Source: Pseudomonas sp. G34
GTDB lineage: Bacteria > Pseudomonadota > Gammaproteobacteria > Pseudomonadales > Pseudomonadaceae
DNA length: 64,000 nt
Reading direction: 5' to 3'
NCBI RefSeq assembly: GCF_031119625.1
Contig: NZ_JAVHZV010000029.1
Location: forward strand, 186,001 to 250,000
Of this stretch, positions 59,198-64,000 are shown one piece after another. Made by a program: the position numbers and the translations under genes. The number at the start of each line of letters is the position of its first letter. Position 1 is the stretch's first letter. The notes under the pieces were generated by a model. That model had not been told where the DNA came from, ran no database searches, and saw only the letters and a list, made by a program, of their open reading frames with translations.

Positions 59198-60373
59198 TCA
59201 GCGCGGGACCTGGGTCAGGTGCCGAGCCAGTGCCGTCTTGAACGGCAGCAGGTTCTGCGCCACACGCAGTCCGGCATCGCGCAGCAGGCGGGTAGCTGCG
59301 CGGTCATCGGTGTACAGGCGCACCAGCAGGCTGGTGGCCTGGTACAGCGGCCAGCTGGCACGCTGCTGGGCGCGGGCGTAGCGCTGCAATACCGCCGGCG
59401 CGCCAATGTCCCGGCCGTTATGCAACGCGTCGAGCAGGGTGTCGGCCAGACGCTTCTGGCTTTGCAGGCCCAAGTTGAAGCCGTGGGCGGTGACCGGGTG
59501 CATACCGACCGCGGCGTCACCGACCAGCGCGCTGCGCAATCCGGCAAAGCGCTCGGCGTACACGCCGACCAGCGGATAGGTGGTGCGCTCGCCGAGCAGC
59601 TCCATGCGCCCCAGGCGACCGTCAAAACGCCGCTCCATCTCACGGGCGAACGCCTGCGGATCGAGGCTCATCATCTGGTTCATTTCGCTGGGCGCGAGGG
59701 TCAGCACCGCCGAGGCAAGGTTGCCATTCAAGGGCAGCAGGGCGAGGGTCTGGCCGTAGCCGAACCATTCCCAGGCCACCTGCTCATGGCTGCGCTCGTG
59801 GGCCATGCGACAGACCAGCATGGTCTTGCCGAAATCTTCCATACGCGCGCCGATACCGAGGCGCCGCCGCGTTTCCGAGAAACGGCTGTCGGCGGCGACG
59901 ATCAACCGCGCCCGGAGGGGTTGCCCATCGCTTAGCCGCAACGATACCGCGTGGGGCGAACAGCTCAGGTCAACGATGGTGCGCTCGCTGAGCAGCTCGA
60001 CATCCCTGCATTCGCCCACCGTGGCGAAGGCCGCGCGGCGAATCGCCTGGTTGGGCACCAGGCAGCCCAGACGCTCCTTGCCGACTGCAGCGGCGGCGAT
60101 GCGCAGGGCATAGGGGGAGGGCCCGTTGAGCACCTGGGCATCACGCAAGGGGGAAATGTCCTCGGGTCGAAACTGCCGCCACAGGCCCAGATCAGCGAGC
60201 ATCTGCTGGGAGGCGTGGGTGAGGGCGATCTCGCGGCCGTCGAAGGGCGGTGCTGCCAATGTGCAGGCGGGCTGGCGCTCGACGATCCGAATCGACAGGC
60301 CCTGGCCTGACAGGGAACGGGCCAGGCAAAGCCCGGCCGGGCCGGCTCCGACGATGACCACATCGGCTTTCAT
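59198..60373 (-). CDS. Flavin hydroxylase of ubiquinone synthesis (UbiM-like)
   Basis: 391 residues. FAD-binding VVIVGAGPAGLCLARSL at the N-terminus, the FDGREIALTHASQQML segment, and GDAAVGMHPVTAHGFNLGLQ near residue 285, the class A flavin monooxygenase (UbiH/F/M) pattern. The FDGREIALTHAS and short loop pattern fit UbiM, a 5-demethoxyubiquinol hydroxylase. UbiH or UbiF roles cannot be fully excluded. Stop is 2 bp from the cysW stop. Confidence 0.82.
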   Translation of the reverse strand: MKADVVIVGAGPAGLCLARSLSGQGLSIRIVERQPACTLAAPPFDGREIALTHASQQMLADLGLWRQFRPEDISPLRDAQVLNGPSPYALRIAAAAVGKERLGCLVPNQAIRRAAFATVGECRDVELLSERTIVDLSCSPHAVSLRLSDGQPLRARLIVAADSRFSETRRRLGIGARMEDFGKTMLVCRMAHERSHEQVAWEWFGYGQTLALLPLNGNLASAVLTLAPSEMNQMMSLDPQAFAREMERRFDGRLGRMELLGERTTYPLVGVYAERFAGLRSALVGDAAVGMHPVTAHGFNLGLQSQKRLADTLLDALHNGRDIGAPAVLQRYARAQQRASWPLYQATSLLVRLYTDDRAATRLLRDAGLRVAQNLLPFKTALARHLTQVPR

Positions 60374-60458
60374 GACTGATTCCCTCGCAACTGAGCAGCC
60401 GGCAGTCTAGGTCAGCACCTGCCGGCAAGCCTTGCTCAGGATCAGCTAAACCCCGGGC

Positions 60459-60896
60459 TTACCAGAAGCCGATGGGGTGACGCTCGTTGATGTAGTCAAG
60501 CGGCAGGGCGAAACCCTTGCGGAAGAAGTTGGCCAGGCGGGTATCGATGACCTTTTCGTTGATCGAGGCGAGCAAGGCCTCCTGGCGGTGGATATCGCCA
60601 CTGTCGGCATAGAACTCTTCGTGCAGCATGCGTTGCGAGGCCAGGTTGGCGACCAGGCTGTAGCTGCTGACGGTGTCTTCCCCCGGGCGGCTGACCGCCA
60701 GGATCAGCCGCGGCTTGTCGTGCTCCAGCACCAGGTCGACGACCACGTCGAGGTCATGGTTGCGGGCATAGCTGGCCGCCTCCTCGAACAGCGGTCGCGC
60801 CTTTTCGCCCAGGGCAAGGATGAATGCCTGGCGCGTCGAGTCGTCGCTCACGTCATGCAGCTCATGGGTGTCATGCAGTTTGCGCAGCGTATTCAC
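60459..60896 (-). CDS. Conserved Pseudomonas protein of unknown function
   Basis: 145 residues, soluble. N-terminal MNTLRKLHDTHELHDVSDDSTRQAFILALGEKARPLFEEAASYARNHDLDV in pieces, then LILAVSRPGEDTVSSYSLVANLA and NEKVIDTRLANFFRKGFALPL. No domain known. 85 bp after the start of the oxygenase gene, same strand. Confidence 0.75.
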   Translation of the reverse strand: MNTLRKLHDTHELHDVSDDSTRQAFILALGEKARPLFEEAASYARNHDLDVVVDLVLEHDKPRLILAVSRPGEDTVSSYSLVANLASQRMLHEEFYADSGDIHRQEALLASINEKVIDTRLANFFRKGFALPLDYINERHPIGFW

Positions 60897-61059
60897 CTGT
60901 CGTCCCCTCGAATGTTCGGCTGTCTAGGCTGTGAGAAACAGCCTGCCCGTAGAGTTCAGCCGACACGATCAGCGGTCTGCGCTAATTGCTTCGGAACTTG
61001 TATGCCTTGGGCACTGCCATAGACACACAGTAACGATTGGGTAGGAGACATTCGCGGGC

Positions 61060-61560
61060 ATGCAAAACATCGAGCAGGCGGTCCATTTCCTGGAAAAGTA
61101 CAACCTGGTGTTGAGCACTGCAGAGTCGGCCACGGCCGGCCTGCTGGCCGCGACGGTGGCCGCCGTGCCGGGTTGTGATGGCGTGCTCGAGAGCGGCTTC
61201 GTGGTGTATTCCAAGCGCGCCATGCAGACCTCGCTGGGCGTCAAGCCGGAAACCCTCGAGACCTTCGGCATGAACAGCGAAGAGGTGGCCCGCGAGATGG
61301 CCCTTGGCGTGCTGATGGCCAGCAGCGCCGACATCATCCTGGCGATTACCGGCGCACCGACTGCCGATGACAAGCGCGGCCAGGAGGTCTACGACGGTGC
61401 CATGTGCTTCGCCTGCGCCACGCGCCTGGCCGAGCATCAGGGGGTGACCAGCGAGACCGTGACCTTCCCCGGAGACAACAACGAACGGCGCGCCGCCGCT
61501 GCGCGCCATGCCTTGCTGCGACTGCCTTATTACTACGAGCGGCTGCGTCAGACCTCCTGA
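61060..61560 (+). CDS. CinA-like nicotinamide-nucleotide amidase
   Basis: 166 residues, the C-terminal CinA domain alone: STAESATAGLLAATVAAVPGCDGVLESGFVVYS, VAREMALGVLMASSADIILAITG and LPYYYERLR. Such proteins deamidate NMN (PncC). ATG at 61060. Followed 49 bp later by galU copy 2, likely the same transcript. Confidence 0.9.
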   Translation: MQNIEQAVHFLEKYNLVLSTAESATAGLLAATVAAVPGCDGVLESGFVVYSKRAMQTSLGVKPETLETFGMNSEEVAREMALGVLMASSADIILAITGAPTADDKRGQEVYDGAMCFACATRLAEHQGVTSETVTFPGDNNERRAAAARHALLRLPYYYERLRQTS

Positions 61561-61609
61561 TGCAGCCGTTTCAGCGACTTGAGCAACATTGACCATTCAA
61601 GGAAAACAC

Positions 61610-62446
61610 ATGATCAAGAAATGCCTGTTCCCTGCCGCCGGTTATGGCACCCGCTTTCTTCCGGCGACCAAGGCCATGCCCAAGGAAATGCTGCCTGTGG
61701 TCAACACGCCGCTGATCCAGTACGGCGTCGAAGAAGCCCTGAATGCCGGGCTGACTGAAATCGCCATGGTCACCGGTCGCGGCAAGCGCTCGCTGGAAGA
61801 CCATTTCGACATCAGCTACGAGCTGGAACACCAGATCCGCAATACCGACAAGGAAAAGTACCTGGTCGGCATCCGTCGCCTGATCGACAACTGCACCTTC
61901 TCCTACACCCGCCAGGTGGAAATGAAGGGCCTGGGCCATGCGATTCTCAGCGGTCGCCCGCTGATCGGCGACGAGCCGTTTGCCGTGGTGCTGGCCGATG
62001 ACCTGTGCCTGAACGTCGGCGGCGATGGCGTGCTGACCCAGATGGTCAAGCTGTACAACCAGTTCCGCTGCTCGATCGTCGCGGTGCAGGAAGTGCCGAT
62101 GGACGAGATCCACAAGTATGGCGTGATCGCCGGCGAAACCATCCGTGATGACATCTTCCGCGTCAGCCACATGGTCGAGAAGCCAAAAGCCGAAGATGCG
62201 CCGTCGAACCTGGCGATCATCGGCCGCTACATCCTGACCCCGGATATCTTCGACCTGATCGAGAACACCGAGCCGGGCAAAGGCGGTGAAATCCAGATCA
62301 CCGACGCGCTGATGAAACAGGCACAGGACGGCTGCGTGCTGGCCTACAAGTTCAAGGGGCAGCGTTTCGACTGCGGCGGCGCCGAGGGTTACATCGAGGC
62401 AACCAACTTCTGCTTCGAGCACCTGTACCGCGAAGGCCGTGGCTGA
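61610..62446 (+). CDS. galU: UTP-glucose-1-phosphate uridylyltransferase, copy 2
   Basis: 278 residues, same motifs as copy 1 at 45338 and about 14 differing residues by eye (for example I30V, K33T, E74H, LDGDS to VGGDG). Same direction, 16.3 kb apart. ATG at 61610 with AAGGAAAAC upstream. A terminator follows. Both copies look functional. Confidence 0.95.
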   Translation: MIKKCLFPAAGYGTRFLPATKAMPKEMLPVVNTPLIQYGVEEALNAGLTEIAMVTGRGKRSLEDHFDISYELEHQIRNTDKEKYLVGIRRLIDNCTFSYTRQVEMKGLGHAILSGRPLIGDEPFAVVLADDLCLNVGGDGVLTQMVKLYNQFRCSIVAVQEVPMDEIHKYGVIAGETIRDDIFRVSHMVEKPKAEDAPSNLAIIGRYILTPDIFDLIENTEPGKGGEIQITDALMKQAQDGCVLAYKFKGQRFDCGGAEGYIEATNFCFEHLYREGRG

Positions 62447-62466
62447 TACGCGACACTGATCGAGAA

Positions 62467-62491
62467 AACCGGGCCACGTGCCCGGTTTTTT
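62467..62491 (+). terminator. Terminator after galU copy 2
   Basis: AACCGGGC (62467-62474) with GCCCGGTT (62480-62487) and six Ts. Confidence 0.85.
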
Positions 62492-62700
62492 ATTGCCTGC
62501 GCCTTGTTGACCTGGGCCATACGGCGATCACCATCTGCGGATACAATCGCCCAAGGCCCGGCAGCTCCAAACAGATGGATCGGATGGCTGCGCGCAGGGT
62601 CGATAACAGTGGCCGATGCGCAGCGATCGCGCTTGGTCATTGCCCTGCAAGTTGGCAAACTGCCTCTTCACCTATTCAGCGCTCGTGCGCCGGTTACCCG

Positions 62701-63237
62701 ATGATCATCAACACTCTGGTTTTTCTCGCCACCCTGACCGCCATGGAAGGCGTGGCCTATTACGCTCACAAATACGTGATGCACGGCTGGGGTTGGGGTT
62801 GGCACCGTTCGCACCATGAGCCGCGCGAGGGCTGGTTCGAGAAGAACGACCTGTACGCCGTGGTGTTCGCCGGGCTGGCCATCGTGCTGATCGCCCTGGG
62901 TACTCAGGGCATGCACCCACTGGAGTGGATCGGCGCCGGCATGACGGCTTACGGCCTGCTGTATTTCGTGGTGCACGACGGCCTGGTGCATCACCGCTGG
63001 CCGTTTCGTTTCGTGCCGCGCAGCGGCTACCTCAAGCGCCTGTACCAGGCGCATCTGATGCACCACGCGGTGGAGGGCAAGGAGCGCTGCGTGTCGTTCG
63101 GCTTTCTCTATGCCCCGACTACGGCGCGTCTGAAGGCGCAGTTGCGGGCGATGCACGATGGTCCGCTGCGCAAGACGGACGCGGACGTTGCCACAGCTGC
63201 GCGGAGCGAGCCGGCCAGCGCGCGAAGCGACTCGTAA
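62701..63237 (+). CDS. crtZ: Beta-carotene hydroxylase
   Basis: 178 residues. Di-iron histidine motifs HKYVMHGWGWGWHRSHH, HDGLVHHRWPF and HLMHH, with four membrane helices. Turns beta-carotene into zeaxanthin. ATG at 62701. Overlaps the convergent crtB by 119 bp. Stretch 62,492-62,700 upstream has no other gene. Confidence 0.94.
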   Translation: MIINTLVFLATLTAMEGVAYYAHKYVMHGWGWGWHRSHHEPREGWFEKNDLYAVVFAGLAIVLIALGTQGMHPLEWIGAGMTAYGLLYFVVHDGLVHHRWPFRFVPRSGYLKRLYQAHLMHHAVEGKERCVSFGFLYAPTTARLKAQLRAMHDGPLRKTDADVATAARSEPASARSDS

Positions 63238-64000
63238 GCGCGCGCCACAAACCGATCGACACGGCGCCGATCTTCTCCGCCTTGGAGGTTGAAATGCGCT
63301 CGTCCCAGGCGTGTTCACCGGCTTCCAGCACCTTCATGCCGATCTGTCGATACACCGCAGCGGCCGTCGCCACTGCCCAGGCCGAACGCCAGGGCAGGGC
63401 GGCAAGGCCCGCCTGGGCACTGGCATAATAGGGCTCGGCCAGCTCCACCAGACGCTGACCAAGCACGGCGATGGCGGGCCGGTGATGAATGTCGGCGACC
63501 TGGTCACGTGGTACGCCCAGCTCCTCAAGCCACTGTTCGGGCAGATAGCAACGGCCTACCGCTGCGTCAGGGATGATGTCGCGGGCGATATTGGTCAGCT
63601 GAAAGGCCAGGCCCAGGTCGCAGGCACGATCCAGCGTCGGTTCGTCGCGCGCGCCCATCACCCGGGCCATCATCAGGCCCACCACGCCAGCGACGTGGTA
63701 GCAGTATTGCAGGGTGTCATCGAGGCTCAGGTAGCGCCGCTCCAGCACATCCATCTCGAAGCCGGCCAGGTGCTCGAGGGCGTGCTGCTCGGCAATCTGG
63801 TGGGCGAGCACCACCTGGCGAAAGGCGGCGAATGCCGGGTCATCCAGCGCTTCACCGTTGTACACGGCGCGGGTCTGGGCCTTCAGGTGGGCGAGGCGTC
63901 GCTCGGCTTCTTCGCGGCTGATCGACACCGCATCGTGGCCGGCTTCCTGGCCGTCGATCACATCGTCGCAGTGCCGGCACCAGGCGTAGAGCATCACGGC
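63119..64000 (-). CDS. crtB: Phytoene synthase, N-terminus beyond window edge
   Basis: At least 294 residues visible; the frame is open at the edge, where LYAWCRHCDDVIDG carries the first aspartate-rich site, which is internal in known CrtB. The second is LAFQLTNIARDIIPDAAVGRCYLP. Joins two geranylgeranyl diphosphates to phytoene. The C-terminal end is Arg/Ser/Pro-rich and overlaps crtZ on the other strand by 119 bp. Confidence 0.94.
   Translation of the reverse strand, partial: AVMLYAWCRHCDDVIDGQEAGHDAVSISREEAERRLAHLKAQTRAVYNGEALDDPAFAAFRQVVLAHQIAEQHALEHLAGFEMDVLERRYLSLDDTLQYCYHVAGVVGLMMARVMGARDEPTLDRACDLGLAFQLTNIARDIIPDAAVGRCYLPEQWLEELGVPRDQVADIHHRPAIAVLGQRLVELAEPYYASAQAGLAALPWRSAWAVATAAAVYRQIGMKVLEAGEHAWDERISTSKAEKIGAVSIGLWRALTSRFARWPARSAQLWQRPRPSCAADHRASPATAPSDAP

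Overview
The window reads as a Pseudomonas chromosome. High GC coding bias, a Pseudomonas-type DUF1652 protein, sbp-cysT-cysW sulfate genes, a cystine uptake operon with D-cysteine desulfhydrase, gor, galU and a UbiM-like hydroxylase all fit. A crtZ/crtB carotenoid pair at the right edge suggests a yellow-pigmented species (inference; the species cannot be fixed from sequence reading alone).

Positions 1 to about 38,611 are most of a lambdoid siphovirus prophage whose left (integrase) end lies outside the window. Order: leftward cI repressor followed by a membrane protein and a lipoprotein (1-1,686); three ATAAG-N4-CTTAT operators between divergent PRM and PR promoters that share one palindromic -35; cro; an O-like replication gene carrying five iterons; NinB- and NinG-like genes; a possible Q-like late regulator (to 5.5 kb); an accessory cluster of lipoprotein and membrane genes (5.6-8.7 kb); metallopeptidase, terminase, DUF4055 portal, MuF-like protein, scaffold, capsid and neck genes (8.8-18.5 kb); a lambda-type tail module with a -1 frameshift at GGGAAAC between the two tail chaperone frames, then tape measure, M, L, K, I, J and fibres (18.5-33.2 kb); two tiny glycine-zipper membrane proteins; lambda R-type endolysin and Rz/Rz1 spanins (33.9-35.1 kb); and a cargo end with an orphan membrane protein and an SOS cassette (SRAP protein divergent from UmuDC over one LexA box). 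The prophage ends in a 48-nt 3' fragment of a tRNA-Cys gene plus the tRNA terminator, which I read as the distal att site.

38.6-42.0 kb carries small genes (Arc-like repressor, DUF2892, DUF1652, ElaB/DUF883 and others). At 42,018 an intact tRNA-Leu(UAA) is followed by a 2,080-bp islet that ends in an exact 56-bp copy of the tRNA 3' end. The islet holds a broken tyrosine integrase and one intact DUF4238 gene.

44.2-64.0 kb is ordinary chromosome: GNAT acetyltransferase, galU copy 1, VOC protein, gor, TRIC-family channel, periplasmic FAD oxidase, cystine ABC transporter plus dcyD, a MetQ-like binding protein, formate/nitrite-family channel, sbp-cysT-cysW without cysA, UbiM-like hydroxylase, CinA-like amidase, galU copy 2 (about 95% identical in protein to copy 1), crtZ and the 3' part of crtB. 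Two 126-bp fold-back repeats flank the FNT/sbp segment.

The best candidates for undescribed biology are the lysogeny operon behind cI, the SRAP-UmuDC SOS cassette, and the single-cargo DUF4238 islet. No function of these has been shown here; all functional claims come from sequence features and family knowledge.
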